Positions 1 to 7,690 are shown, counted from the stretch's first letter. The stretch is DNA of 41,924 nucleotides from Pseudomonas sp. 14P_8.1_Bac3 (GCF_025466085.1 NZ_JANLOD010000077.1:1-41924), one strand, 5' to 3'. Numbers and translations: made by a program. Notes: generated by a model from the sequence alone, not told the origin.

Positions 1-32
1 TTTGGAGGTTTATTTTTTTTATAGATCGCCGG

Positions 33-71
<39 letters not shown>

Positions 72-299
72 CTCCCACATTCTTTTCATCATTGACCTGG
101 ATATCTGTGTCGAAGTGTATCCCGCCCCGGCAATACGCCCCTTCGCTTACAAACTCCCCCCTTGCGCGACACAGTAGCGATACACCCCGCCCTTTAAATG
201 GCCACATCCGAGCAAGGCACCCCGCCCGCTCCGGTTATCGCCGCACTGACGTGGCGTCCTTTATCGAATGGTTGTGTCGTACAACCCAGGAGTATTGAA

Positions 300-698
300 A
301 TGTCCCGTACCACCAAAAACACTATCGGTCTGCTCGGCGCTGTTCTGGCTGGCGGCATGATGTTGACTGGCTCCGTTTTCGCTTCGCAGCCGCTGACCCA
401 GGGCTACCTGTTGGCCTCGGCCGAACAGGTGGTGAAAACCCCTGAAGGCAAATGTGGCGAAGGAAAATGCGGTGACGCGTCGATGGCCAAAACCGACACC
501 GATGGTGACGGCAAAGTGTCCCGCGCTGAATTCCAGAAAGTCGCGCCGAAGTCCGACTTCGACAAGATCGACACTAACCACGATGGGTTCATCGACGAGC
601 AAGAGGCTTACAACAACGTGAAAGCCAACTTCGAAGCCAACGGCAAGAAAATGCCAAAAGGCCTGTTCGAGCACCTGAAAGACCAAGACGGCGCCTGA
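300..698 (+). CDS. Secreted EF-hand protein with tandem EGKCG motif
   Basis: This is a 132-residue protein. The ATG at 300 follows an AGGAG at 288-292. Residues 1-29 look like a Sec signal peptide, with a hydrophobic core from about 9 to 27 ending in VFA-S. Residues 49-58 read EGKCGEGKCG, two tandem EGKCG units with Cys52 and Cys57. Two canonical EF-hand loops follow, at about 66-77 (D66, D68, D70, E77) and 91-102 (D91, N93, D95, E102), so calcium binding is likely. EGKCG repeats are the signature of HvfA-type low-complexity proteins, which are modified by a DUF692/DUF2063 enzyme pair to bind copper. No such enzymes lie nearby: the next genes are tRNAs. The gene stands alone and ends in a strong terminator. 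The fold is confident, but the role (calcium or metal buffering in the periplasm) is inferred. Confidence 0.85.
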   Translation: MSRTTKNTIGLLGAVLAGGMMLTGSVFASQPLTQGYLLASAEQVVKTPEGKCGEGKCGDASMAKTDTDGDGKVSRAEFQKVAPKSDFDKIDTNHDGFIDEQEAYNNVKANFEANGKKMPKGLFEHLKDQDGA

Positions 699-710
699 GT
701 CTCAAAAAAC

Positions 711-748
711 AAAGCCGCGCTTTCCCTTCGAAAAGCGCGGCTTTTTTT
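711..748 (+). terminator. Rho-independent terminator of the EF-hand gene
   Basis: A stem of about 13 bp (AAAGCCGCGCTTT pairing with AAAGCGCGGCTTT) closes a short loop and is followed by a run of seven T. It starts 13 bp after the stop codon at 698. Confidence 0.9.
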
Positions 749-911
749 CGTCTGCAATGTTTCACCCGCTCGCTCGGCCAGCATCAACGTATTCGTGGCA
801 CGGGACGCGCTGGCGTTCATCAAGTCCAGCGCAAGGCTCGAACCGTTACGCATGCCATGGGCCCTCCGATCGATCTCGATGACTTGAAAGGATTTGGTTT
901 TTTTTGAAAGC
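749..911. other. Intergenic stretch with no recognised gene
   Basis: This gap lies between the EF-hand gene terminator and the tRNA operon terminator. Short open frames cross it on both strands, but none has a credible ribosome binding site or a family I recognise. I see nothing functional in it. Confidence 0.4.
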
Positions 912-946
912 AAAAAAAATCCCCGTATCTTTCGATACGAGGATTT
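912..946 (-). terminator. Terminator of the tRNA operon
   Basis: Read on the minus strand, a 13-bp stem (AAATCCTCGTATC pairing with GATACGGGGATTT, with one G-U pair) closes a GAAA tetraloop and runs into eight T. It lies just beyond the CCA end of the last tRNA-Pro. Confidence 0.9.
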
Positions 947-952
947 TCAATA

Positions 953-1029
953 TGGTCGGGGTAAGGGGATTCGAACTCCTGACATCCTGCTCCCAAAGCA
1001 GGCGCGCTACCGGACTGCGCTATACCCCG
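953..1029 (-). tRNA. tRNA-Pro (TGG), copy 2
   Basis: A 77-nt tRNA with an encoded 3' CCA. The minus strand starts CGGGGTATAGCGCAG, the anticodon loop reads CTTTGGGAG (anticodon TGG), and the T arm carries GTTCGAATC. The acceptor arms CGGGGTA and TACCCCG pair. The sequence is identical over all 77 nt to the other tRNA-Pro at 1206-1282. This is the last gene of the array, and a terminator-like hairpin precedes it by 2 nt. Confidence 0.97.
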
Positions 1030-1031
1030 GT

Positions 1032-1061
1032 AAAAAAAAGGCACCTTTGAAAGGCGCCTTC
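1032..1061 (-). terminator. Terminator-like hairpin inside the tRNA array
   Basis: On the minus strand AAGGCGCCTTT pairs with AAAGGTGCCTT (one G-U pair) and is followed by eight T. It has every sequence feature of an intrinsic terminator, yet it lies between tRNA-Lys and the last tRNA-Pro. Either the last tRNA is made by read-through, or it has a promoter in the 63-nt gap before the hairpin. A weak TTGAAA and GAATCT pair spaced 18 nt can be seen there. Confidence 0.7.
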
Positions 1062-1124
1062 TTCGATCAGCGCTTTTGGCCTCTGATCTTAAGATTCGAT
1101 TCCAGCGCTAACTGGTTTCAAAAA

Positions 1125-1200
1125 TGGTGGGTCGTGTGGGATTCGAACCTACGACCAATTGGTTAAAAGCCAACTGCTCTACCAACTGAGCTAACGACCC
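1125..1200 (-). tRNA. tRNA-Lys (TTT)
   Basis: A 76-nt tRNA including CCA. The minus strand starts GGGTCGTTAGCTCAG, the anticodon loop reads GGCTTTTAACC (anticodon TTT), and the T arm carries GTTCGAATCC. The acceptor stem GGGTCGT/ACGACCC pairs fully. It is the third gene of the array, 5 nt from the preceding tRNA-Pro. Confidence 0.97.
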
Positions 1201-1205
1201 AAAAA

Positions 1206-1282
1206 TGGTCGGGGTAAGGGGATTCGAACTCCTGACATCCTGCTCCCAAAGCAGGCGCGCTACCGGACTGCGCTATACCCCG
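1206..1282 (-). tRNA. tRNA-Pro (TGG), copy 1
   Basis: A 77-nt tRNA with encoded CCA and anticodon TGG. It is identical in sequence to the copy at 953-1029. It is the second gene of the array, 9 nt after tRNA-Asn. Confidence 0.97.
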
Positions 1283-1291
1283 GTTTGAAAT

Positions 1292-1367
1292 TGGCTCCGT
1301 GACCAGGACTCGAACCTGGGACCCAATGATTAACAGTCATTTGCTCTACCGACTGAGCTATCACGGA
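1292..1367 (-). tRNA. tRNA-Asn (GTT)
   Basis: A 76-nt tRNA with encoded CCA. The minus strand starts TCCGTGATAGCTCAG, the anticodon loop reads GACTGTTAATC (anticodon GTT), and the T arm carries GTTCGAGTCC. The acceptor stem TCCGTGA/TCACGGA pairs. It is the first gene of the array, nearest the promoter at 1456-1483. Confidence 0.97.
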
Positions 1368-1445
1368 ACTACATATTTCAATTTACAACGATAAAGCTTT
1401 ACTGCGTTCTCTTCGACCCGTTCGCATCGCTGCGTTCGTGTGTCT

Positions 1446-1483
1446 GAGGCGCGCTATTCTACAATCTTAAGCACCTCTGTCAA
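1446..1483 (-). promoter_or_regulatory. Stable-RNA type sigma-70 promoter of the tRNA array
   Basis: On the minus strand a perfect -35 TTGACA (1478-1483) and a -10 TAGAAT (1456-1461) are separated by 16 nt. They are followed directly by a GC-rich discriminator, AGCGCGCCTC. A GCGCGCC discriminator is the known hallmark of rRNA and tRNA promoters under stringent (ppGpp) control. Transcription would start about 80 nt before tRNA-Asn. Confidence 0.85.
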
Positions 1484-1642
1484 CCCCTTAAATTGCCTTC
1501 AAGTTAATGATTTGCAACTTATTTCAGATTCCTGCTTGGGGAGCAGAAACCCTTCCGGGTGACTTACTGCGGGGCGCACTTTACAAGCCTTTTCCTTTCA
1601 GTTCAACAACCTGACGGAAAAAACCTTCGGCCCGCTCACCGC
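1484..1642. other. Intergenic remainder between the tRNA promoter and the clpB 3' side
   Basis: The gap from tRNA-Asn (1367) to the clpB stop (1758) is 390 bp. Its left part carries the tRNA promoter and its right part a REPIN. The middle shows no credible gene or clear signal. Confidence 0.4.
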
Positions 1643-1742
1643 TGCAGGAGCGAGCCTGCTCGCGATGGACTTGAATACAACGCGGGCATTCAGAATGCCC
1701 GCGTCATCGTTGACGACCATCGCGAGCAAGCTCGCTCCTACA
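1643..1742. repeat. REPIN (inverted REP doublet) downstream of clpB
   Basis: Two 26-nt arms (1643-1668 and 1717-1742), each with the GGAGCGAGC..GCTCGCGATGG pattern, lie in inverted orientation with only a few differences. A perfect 10-bp inner hairpin at 1681-1703 lies between them. The outer arm ends 16 bp beyond the clpB stop codon. REPINs are spread by RAYT transposases and can shape mRNA 3' ends. Confidence 0.9.
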
Positions 1743-1757
1743 GGTGAGGGGGTTGTA

Positions 1758-4322
1758 TCAGACGAAGACGATTTCGTCGTTTTCCACCACACCTTTGGCA
1801 ATATCGCCGGGCATGAAGCGACCCGACAGAATCAGCTGTGCCAGCGGGTTTTCGATCCAGCGCTGGATCGCTCGTTTCAGCGGTCGTGCGCCGTAGACCG
1901 GGTCGTAACCCACCGCAATCAGCTTGTCCATCGCCTCTGGGCTGAGCTCCAGTTTCAGCTCGCGCTCGGTCAGACGGCTGCGCAGACGGCCCAGCTGGAT
2001 CTCGGTAATGCCAGCGATCTGATCCCGCGCCAATGGCTCGAAGATAACCACTTCATCGACCCGGTTGATGAACTCCGGCCGGAAGTGCGTAGAAATCGCA
2101 TCCATCACCGCAGCACGCTGCGCCTCACGATCGCCCACCAGCTCCTGGATCTGTACCGAACCCAGGTTGGAGGTCATGACGATCACGGTGTTCTTGAAAT
2201 CCACCGTGCGGCCATGACTGTCCGTCAGGCGGCCATCTTCCAGTACTTGCAGCAGGATATTGAACACGTCCGGATGGGCCTTCTCGACCTCGTCCAGCAG
2301 GATCACCGAATAAGGCTTGCGACGCACCGCCTCAGTCAGGTAACCGCCCTCTTCATAGCCTACATAGCCTGGTGGCGCACCGATCAGCCGAGCCACGGAG
2401 TGTTTCTCCATGAACTCGGACATGTCGATTCGCACCATCGCCTCTTCGGTATCAAAGAGGAATTCCGCCAAAGCCTTGCACAGCTCGGTTTTACCGACAC
2501 CGGTCGGGCCGAGGAACATGAACGAACCGCTCGGGCGATTCGGGTCGGACAACCCGGCCCGCGAACGCCGCACCGCGTTGGAAACCGCAATCACCGCTTC
2601 GTCCTGGCCGATCACGCGCTGGTGCAACAGGCTTTCCATCTTCATCAGCTTGTCGCGCTCGCCTTCGAGCATTTTCGACACCGGAATGCCGGTCCACTTC
2701 GACACAACTTCCGCGATCTCTTCCTCGGTCACCTTGCTGCGCAACAACTGGTTTTCGCTTTTGCCGTGCTGATCGACCATTTGCAGGCTGCGCTCCAGGT
2801 CCGGGATCACCCCGTATTGCAGCTCGGCCATGCGGTTCAGGTCGCCTTTACGGCGGGCCGCTTCCAGTTCCTGACGGGACTGTTCAATTTTCTGCTGGAT
2901 CTGTGCAGAACCCTGGACCTCGGCCTTTTCCGAGTTCCAGATTTCTTCGAGGTCCGAATACTCGCGCTCAAGGCGAACAATTTCTTCCTGGAGTTTCTCC
3001 AGGCGCTTGATCGCCGCTTCGTCGCTTTCTTTCTTCAGCGCCTGGGATTCCACCTTCAGCTGAATCAGACGGCGTTCCAGGCGGTCGAGCACTTCCGGCT
3101 TGGAGTCGATCTCCATACGGATGCGGCTGGCCGCCTCGTCGATCAGGTCGATGGCCTTGTCCGGCAACTGACGATCGGTGATGTAACGGTGGCTAAGCTT
3201 GGCCGCCGCGATGATCGCGCCGTCGGTGATCGCCACTTTGTGGTGAACTTCGTAGCGTTCTTTCAGGCCACGCAGAATGGCGATGGTGTCTTCTTCGCTC
3301 GGCTCGTCCACCAACACTTTCTGGAATCGCCGCTCAAGGGCCGCGTCCTTCTCTATATATTGGCGGTATTCGTTGAGCGTGGTCGCGCCGACGCAATGCA
3401 GCTCGCCGCGCGCCAAGGCAGGCTTGAGCATGTTGCCCGCATCCATCGAACCTTCGCCTTTACCGGCACCGACCATGGTGTGCAGTTCATCGATGAACAG
3501 GATGATCTGCCCTTCCTGCTTCGACAGCTCATTGAGCAGGGATTTCAGGCGTTCCTCGAACTCGCCACGGTACTTGGCACCGGCAATCAGCGCGCCCATG
3601 TCCAGGGACAACAGGCGCTTGCCTTTCAGACCGTCCGGCACTTCGCCGTTGATGATGCGCTGGGCCAGGCCCTCGGCGATGGCGGTTTTACCGACGCCGG
3701 GTTCACCGATCAGCACCGGGTTGTTCTTGGTACGGCGTTGCAGGACCTGAATAGTGCGGCGAATTTCATCGTCACGACCGATCACCGGATCGAGCTTGCC
3801 GTCCTCGGCGCGCTTGGTCAGGTCGACGGTGTATTTATCCAGCGCCTGCCGCGATTCTTCGTGGTTGGCGTCGTTGACAGCCTCACCTCCGCGCAGGTTG
3901 TTGATCGCGTTTTCCAGGGCTTTCTTGCTCACGCCCTGACCGAGCAGCAACTTGCCGAGCTTGCTGCTCTCGTCCATGGCGGCGAGCAACACCAATTCGC
4001 TGGAAATGAACTGATCGCCCTTCTGCTGGGCCAGGCGGTCAGCCTGGTTGAGCAGGCGCGCCAGATCCTGCGACATGTTCACGTCGCCGGTCGGGTTCTG
4101 GATTTTCGGCAGCTGGTCGAGCTCTTTGGTCAGCTCTTTACGCAAGCTGTTGACGTCAAAACCGACCTGCATCAGCAGGGGTTTGATCGAACCACCCTGC
4201 TGTTCAAGCATGGCTTGCATCAAGTGCGCCGGTTCGATGGCGGGATGGTCGAGGCCGACGGCCAGAGATTGGGCGTCGGATAGAGCTAACTGCAATTTGC
4301 TGGTTAAACGATCTATACGCAT
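1758..4322 (-). CDS. clpB: ClpB protein disaggregase
   Basis: An 854-residue Hsp100 AAA+ chaperone that pulls polypeptides out of aggregates with DnaK. The order is: Clp N domain (1-145), AAA1 with Walker A GEPGVGKT at 206-213 and Walker B near 274-280 (ILFIDEL), a coiled-coil middle domain at about 405-525, AAA2 with GPTGVGKT at 605-612 and LLDEVEKAH near 680, then the ClpB D2 small domain. Length and order match E. coli ClpB (857). The ATG follows a GGAAGG on the minus strand. A sigma-32 promoter lies upstream at 4394-4422. In E. coli a short form starts at a GTG encoding Val149. Here residue 149 is also Val but the codon is GTC, although a GGAGGTGA precedes it. It follows pgeF by 130 bp on the same strand. 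Confidence 0.98.
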   Translation of the reverse strand: MRIDRLTSKLQLALSDAQSLAVGLDHPAIEPAHLMQAMLEQQGGSIKPLLMQVGFDVNSLRKELTKELDQLPKIQNPTGDVNMSQDLARLLNQADRLAQQKGDQFISSELVLLAAMDESSKLGKLLLGQGVSKKALENAINNLRGGEAVNDANHEESRQALDKYTVDLTKRAEDGKLDPVIGRDDEIRRTIQVLQRRTKNNPVLIGEPGVGKTAIAEGLAQRIINGEVPDGLKGKRLLSLDMGALIAGAKYRGEFEERLKSLLNELSKQEGQIILFIDELHTMVGAGKGEGSMDAGNMLKPALARGELHCVGATTLNEYRQYIEKDAALERRFQKVLVDEPSEEDTIAILRGLKERYEVHHKVAITDGAIIAAAKLSHRYITDRQLPDKAIDLIDEAASRIRMEIDSKPEVLDRLERRLIQLKVESQALKKESDEAAIKRLEKLQEEIVRLEREYSDLEEIWNSEKAEVQGSAQIQQKIEQSRQELEAARRKGDLNRMAELQYGVIPDLERSLQMVDQHGKSENQLLRSKVTEEEIAEVVSKWTGIPVSKMLEGERDKLMKMESLLHQRVIGQDEAVIAVSNAVRRSRAGLSDPNRPSGSFMFLGPTGVGKTELCKALAEFLFDTEEAMVRIDMSEFMEKHSVARLIGAPPGYVGYEEGGYLTEAVRRKPYSVILLDEVEKAHPDVFNILLQVLEDGRLTDSHGRTVDFKNTVIVMTSNLGSVQIQELVGDREAQRAAVMDAISTHFRPEFINRVDEVVIFEPLARDQIAGITEIQLGRLRSRLTERELKLELSPEAMDKLIAVGYDPVYGARPLKRAIQRWIENPLAQLILSGRFMPGDIAKGVVENDEIVFV

Positions 4323-4393
4323 GGGTCACCTTCCTTTTGAGCAGGCCGGACCTATAAAACATCCTGAATGAAGAAACCTGCCAGATACCGTTA

Positions 4394-4422
4394 TAGATGC
4401 GGTCGATTCTGGGAGTTTCAAG
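4394..4422 (-). promoter_or_regulatory. Sigma-32 heat-shock promoter of clpB
   Basis: On the minus strand CTTGAAA (4416-4422), a 13-nt spacer and CCGCATCTA (4394-4402) match the sigma-32 consensus CTTGAAA-N13-17-CCCCATNT with one mismatch in the core. The predicted start lies about 65-70 nt before the clpB ATG, in the pgeF-clpB gap. Confidence 0.8.
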
Positions 4423-4452
4423 CGTCGATCAGTTGATGCAGATCAGGGAAGT

Positions 4453-5178
4453 CTAGCCTTCGAGCCAGATAAGGGAGGCAAACCGACCAGTGCGTGGGGA
4501 ACGGCGGTAGGAAAAGAAGCGCGGGTCGGTCACGGTGCAGAAACCGCCCCCATAGACCGCAGTGACACCGCGAGTGGCCAGACGCAGGCGCGCCAGCTCG
4601 TAGATATCCGCCATGAACTTGCCGGCATTGGCGCTGGGCACAAAAGCCCTGGCGGCCTGGGGCAATTGTTCGACGAAGGTTGTGCGTACTTCCGGGCCGA
4701 CTTCAAAGGCTTGCGGGCCTATGGCCGGACCGAGCCAGACCAGTACATCTGCGGCCGGGACGGCCAAGGTGTCGAGTGTCGCTTCCAGCACACCCGCCGC
4801 CAACCCGCGCCAACCGGCATGCGCGGCCGCAACGCGGGTGCCGGCGCGGTCGCAAAACAGCGCCGGCAGGCAATCGGCGGTCATCGCCGCGCAGGCGATG
4901 CCGGGTGTTGCCGTCCAGCTTGCGTCGGCGGTGACGACCTGACCTGGGTCGGCGTGGGCCACGGCGATGCCGTGAACCTGCTTTAACCAGGCCGGCTGAA
5001 TAGCAAAATGATCGGTCAGGCGACGACGGTTCTCGGCAACCGCTTCAGGGTTGTCGTCGACGTGATCACCGAGGTTGAAGCTGTCGAACGGCGCCAGGCT
5101 GACGCCGCCCGCACGGGTGGTCACACAGGCTTTCACCCCGGCAGGCGCAGGCCAGTCGGGTATCAGCCAGTCTTTCAT
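4453..5178 (-). CDS. pgeF: Peptidoglycan editing factor PgeF (YfiH, laccase domain)
   Basis: A 241-residue protein of the YfiH/PgeF family, formerly annotated as polyphenol oxidase or laccase-like. In E. coli the cytoplasmic enzyme removes wrongly incorporated L-Ser from UDP-MurNAc precursors and so keeps L-Ala at position 1 of the peptidoglycan stem. The three metal-binding positions of the family are present: His69 (LKQVHG), Cys103 (TADCLP) and His120 (AAHAGWRG). The length is usual for the family. Its ATG overlaps the rluD stop codon (ATGA), which indicates translational coupling. rluD-pgeF next to clpB is a conserved arrangement in gammaproteobacteria. Confidence 0.94.
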   Translation of the reverse strand: MKDWLIPDWPAPAGVKACVTTRAGGVSLAPFDSFNLGDHVDDNPEAVAENRRRLTDHFAIQPAWLKQVHGIAVAHADPGQVVTADASWTATPGIACAAMTADCLPALFCDRAGTRVAAAHAGWRGLAAGVLEATLDTLAVPAADVLVWLGPAIGPQAFEVGPEVRTTFVEQLPQAARAFVPSANAGKFMADIYELARLRLATRGVTAVYGGGFCTVTDPRFFSYRRSPRTGRFASLIWLEG

Positions 5179-6137
5179 CCGATGAACGCCTCACGGTCTT
5201 GCTTGAGCAGGGTCAGCAACCAGACGAAATCGTCCGGCAGCGGCGATTCCCAGCTCATGCGCTTACCGGTGGTCGGGTGGTCCAGCTCGAGGAACCGCGC
5301 GTGCAGGGCCTGACGCGGGAACGCTTTCAGCGATTCGACCATGGTCACACTGGCGGCCGGGGGAATACGGAAACGACCGCCGTAGGCAGGATCTCCGACC
5401 AACGGGAAGTTGATGTGGGCCATGTGTACGCGAATCTGGTGCGTACGACCGGTTTCCAGCTTCACCCGCACGTGAGTGTGGGAACGGAAACGCTCGAGCA
5501 CGCGGTAATGGCTGACGGCCTGCTTGCCCCCCTCCATCACGGCCATGCGCTGGCGTTGCTGGCCATGACGACCGATCGGCGCATTGATCTTGCCGCCGGC
5601 GGTCACGACACCGATCACGATGCACTCATAGATGCGGCTGACGCTGCGGCTCTGCAATTGCGTGACAAGCTGTGTCTGCGCCTGGATGGTCTTGGCCACC
5701 ACCATCAGACCGGTGGTGTCCTTATCCAGGCGATGCACGATCCCGGCGCGAGGCACATTGATGATGTCCGGCACGTGGTGCAGCAAGGCGTTGAGCAAAG
5801 TGCCATCCGCGTGGCCGGCGGCAGGATGCACCACCAGGCCTGCTGGCTTGTTGATCACCAGAATGTCGTCATCTTCATAGACGATGTCCAGCTCGATGTC
5901 CTGAGCGATCCATTCGCCCTGAGCTTCCTGCTCGGCAGTCAACTCAAGAATGGCGCCACCGTGGACGATGTCTCGCGGGCGGATTACCGCCCCATCCACA
6001 GTCAGGCGGCCGTCTTTGATCCAGGCGGAAAGGCGCGAGCGCGAGTGCTCAGCGAATAATTGTGCGGCGACTTGATCGAGGCGTTGGCCGCCCAATTCGG
6101 ACGGCACCTCTGCGCGAAGTTCAATTTTATCGGACAT
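5175..6137 (-). CDS. rluD: 23S rRNA pseudouridine synthase RluD
   Basis: A 320-residue pseudouridine synthase that makes Psi1911/1915/1917 in helix 69 of 23S rRNA. An S4 RNA-binding domain (about 17-75) precedes the RluA-type catalytic domain. The catalytic aspartate is Asp138 in the HRLDKDTTG motif, against Asp139 in E. coli RluD. I chose the ATG at 6137 (MSDKIELR). The frame is open to a GTG at 6158, but that would add only a short non-family extension. It overlaps pgeF by 4 nt and is divergent from bamD, with about 150 bp between them. Confidence 0.95.
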   Translation of the reverse strand: MSDKIELRAEVPSELGGQRLDQVAAQLFAEHSRSRLSAWIKDGRLTVDGAVIRPRDIVHGGAILELTAEQEAQGEWIAQDIELDIVYEDDDILVINKPAGLVVHPAAGHADGTLLNALLHHVPDIINVPRAGIVHRLDKDTTGLMVVAKTIQAQTQLVTQLQSRSVSRIYECIVIGVVTAGGKINAPIGRHGQQRQRMAVMEGGKQAVSHYRVLERFRSHTHVRVKLETGRTHQIRVHMAHINFPLVGDPAYGGRFRIPPAASVTMVESLKAFPRQALHARFLELDHPTTGKRMSWESPLPDDFVWLLTLLKQDREAFIG

Positions 6138-6288
6138 GCTCAGACTAGGCGTCGGCACAGCCTTTGGTTTCGGCTGCGCGCTTGTGGTTAAATACGGCGT
6201 CTTTTGCCCCGAGGCTATTCAACGGGGCGCTCATCATAACAGGACGGCCCCGCCCAAGACAGCGGCCGTCATAGGGACGCAAGCCGCC

Positions 6289-7311
6289 ATGCAAGTGAAA
6301 CACCTGCTGCTGATCGCCATCCTCGCATTGACCGCTGCTTGCTCATCGAAGGAAGTCGTAGACGAAAACCTGAGCGAAGTCGAGCTGTACCAGCAGGCTC
6401 AGCACGATCTGGACAACAATAGCTACACCGCCGCCACAGCCAAGCTGAAGGCGCTGGAGTCGCGTTATCCGTTCGGGCGCTACGCCGATCAGGCTCAACT
6501 CGAACTCATCTACGCCAACTACAAGAACACCGAGCCTGAGGCTGCGAAGTCCGCCGCCGAGCGTTTCATTCGTTTGCACCCCCAGCATCCGAACGTGGAT
6601 TACGCCTACTATCTCAAAGGCCTGACCTCCTTCGACCAGGACGTCGGCCTGCTCTCGCGCTTCCTGCCACTGGACATGACCAAGCGTGACCCGGGTGCTG
6701 CCCGCGACTCCTACAACGAGTTCGCCCAGCTGACCAGCCGCTTCCCGAACAGCCGCTACTCGCCAGACGCCAAGCAGCGCATGATCTACCTGCGCAACCT
6801 GCTGGCGGCCTACGAGATTCACGTCGCCGACTACTACCTGACCCGTCAGGCCTATGTCGCCGCCGCGAACCGTGGTCGTTACGTGGTGGAAAACTTCCAG
6901 GAAACCCCATCGGTCGGTGATGGCCTGGCGGTGATGACCGAAGCCTACCAGCGTCTGCACCTGGACGAACTGGCGGCCACCAGCCTCGAGACCCTGAAGC
7001 TAAACTACCCGAACCACCCAAGCCTGGTGGACGGTCAGTTCGTACCGTCGGTGGCTGAAGCCGACAACCGTTCGTGGTTGAGCAAGGCCACCCTGGGCCT
7101 GATCGAATCCCGTCCACCGCTGCCGCCGGGCGAAACCCGCGCCAACCAGGACGTGCAGAAGCAATTCCAGGATGCCAAGGACGCGATTCCCAACGATCTC
7201 AAGCCTAAAGATGAAAATGGCGACGTGATCGAAGAAGAAGAGCACACATCCGCAGGCAACAACGACGACCGCTCCTGGTTCAGCTACATGACCTTCGGCG
7301 TGTTCGACTGA
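6289..7311 (+). CDS. bamD: Outer membrane assembly lipoprotein BamD (ComL)
   Basis: A 340-residue essential lipoprotein of the BAM complex, which inserts beta-barrel proteins into the outer membrane. The signal sequence MQVKHLLLIAILALTAAC ends in a lipobox with Cys18, followed by Ser-Ser-Lys. The body has the helical TPR-type repeats of the family, for example YPFGRYADQAQLELIYANYK and FPNSRYSPDAKQRM. The C-terminal 70 residues are acidic and low in complexity, as in other Pseudomonas BamD proteins. The open frame starts earlier, but the ATG at 6289 is the one that gives the signal peptide. A terminator follows 17 bp after the stop. Confidence 0.97.
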   Translation: MQVKHLLLIAILALTAACSSKEVVDENLSEVELYQQAQHDLDNNSYTAATAKLKALESRYPFGRYADQAQLELIYANYKNTEPEAAKSAAERFIRLHPQHPNVDYAYYLKGLTSFDQDVGLLSRFLPLDMTKRDPGAARDSYNEFAQLTSRFPNSRYSPDAKQRMIYLRNLLAAYEIHVADYYLTRQAYVAAANRGRYVVENFQETPSVGDGLAVMTEAYQRLHLDELAATSLETLKLNYPNHPSLVDGQFVPSVAEADNRSWLSKATLGLIESRPPLPPGETRANQDVQKQFQDAKDAIPNDLKPKDENGDVIEEEEHTSAGNNDDRSWFSYMTFGVFD

Positions 7312-7327
7312 CACACCGGGTTGTGCC

Positions 7328-7357
7328 AAAAAGGAGCCTTTCGAGGCTCCTTTTTTA
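7328..7357 (+). terminator. Terminator after bamD
   Basis: AAAGGAGCC pairs with GGCTCCTTT around a short loop and is followed by a run of T. It begins 17 bp downstream of the bamD stop and separates bamD from the pilSR unit. Confidence 0.9.
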
Positions 7358-7456
7358 TTGCCTGAAGTATGTTGAGCGCTATTGCGCGTTATTACGCTGG
7401 GCGCTGGTCATGTCCTTGGCTAAACTGCTGGATCACTCGCCATAAAGCAGCTCACC

Positions 7457-7690
7457 ATGCTTCGTTTATTGTTCTGGATCGCCCTGATTGCCGCCGCGGT
7501 ATGGTTCTGGCGCAAGTTCAAGGGGCAGGCTTCCGCGCCCCGGTCTTCGGCCGAGCTGGAAGCGGCCCCCATGGTCCGTTGCGCCCATTGTGGTGTTCAC
7601 CTGCCCCGCGACCGCGCACTGAACATTCAACAACAGTGGTATTGCAGCCAGGCTCACCTTGAGCAAGGCCCTGGCCCCAGTGATCGCTGA
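7457..7690 (+). CDS. PP0621-type small membrane-anchored CxxC protein
   Basis: A 77-residue protein with one N-terminal transmembrane helix (about 4-18) followed by a basic stretch. A short domain then carries Cys42-x2-Cys45 and Cys63 with His67, which could form a metal knuckle. I recognise it as the PP0621 family of Pseudomonas, whose function is unknown to me. Its 3' end overlaps the pilS start at 7680 by 11 nt, so the two genes are probably cotranscribed and coupled. A role in pilus regulation would be inference from position only. Confidence 0.8.
   Translation: MLRLLFWIALIAAAVWFWRKFKGQASAPRSSAELEAAPMVRCAHCGVHLPRDRALNIQQQWYCSQAHLEQGPGPSDR

Noticed and set aside
608..1044. Short minus-strand frames across the EF-hand 3' end and the tRNA genes
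   Set aside because: They overlap the terminators and tRNA sequence and lack credible ribosome sites.
1643..1742. Inverted repeats across the window considered as CRISPR or transposon ends
   Set aside because: The repeats are paired REP arms with no regular spacer array and no transposase gene between them.
1665..4283. Open frame of 872 codons antisense to clpB
   Set aside because: It mirrors clpB in the opposite strand of a GC-rich gene. It is His/Gln/Arg-rich, has no family features and no ribosome site.
7659..7679. TTG at 7659 as the pilS start
   Set aside because: The GTG at 7680 gives the family length and puts the kinase His at 319, as known for P. aeruginosa.
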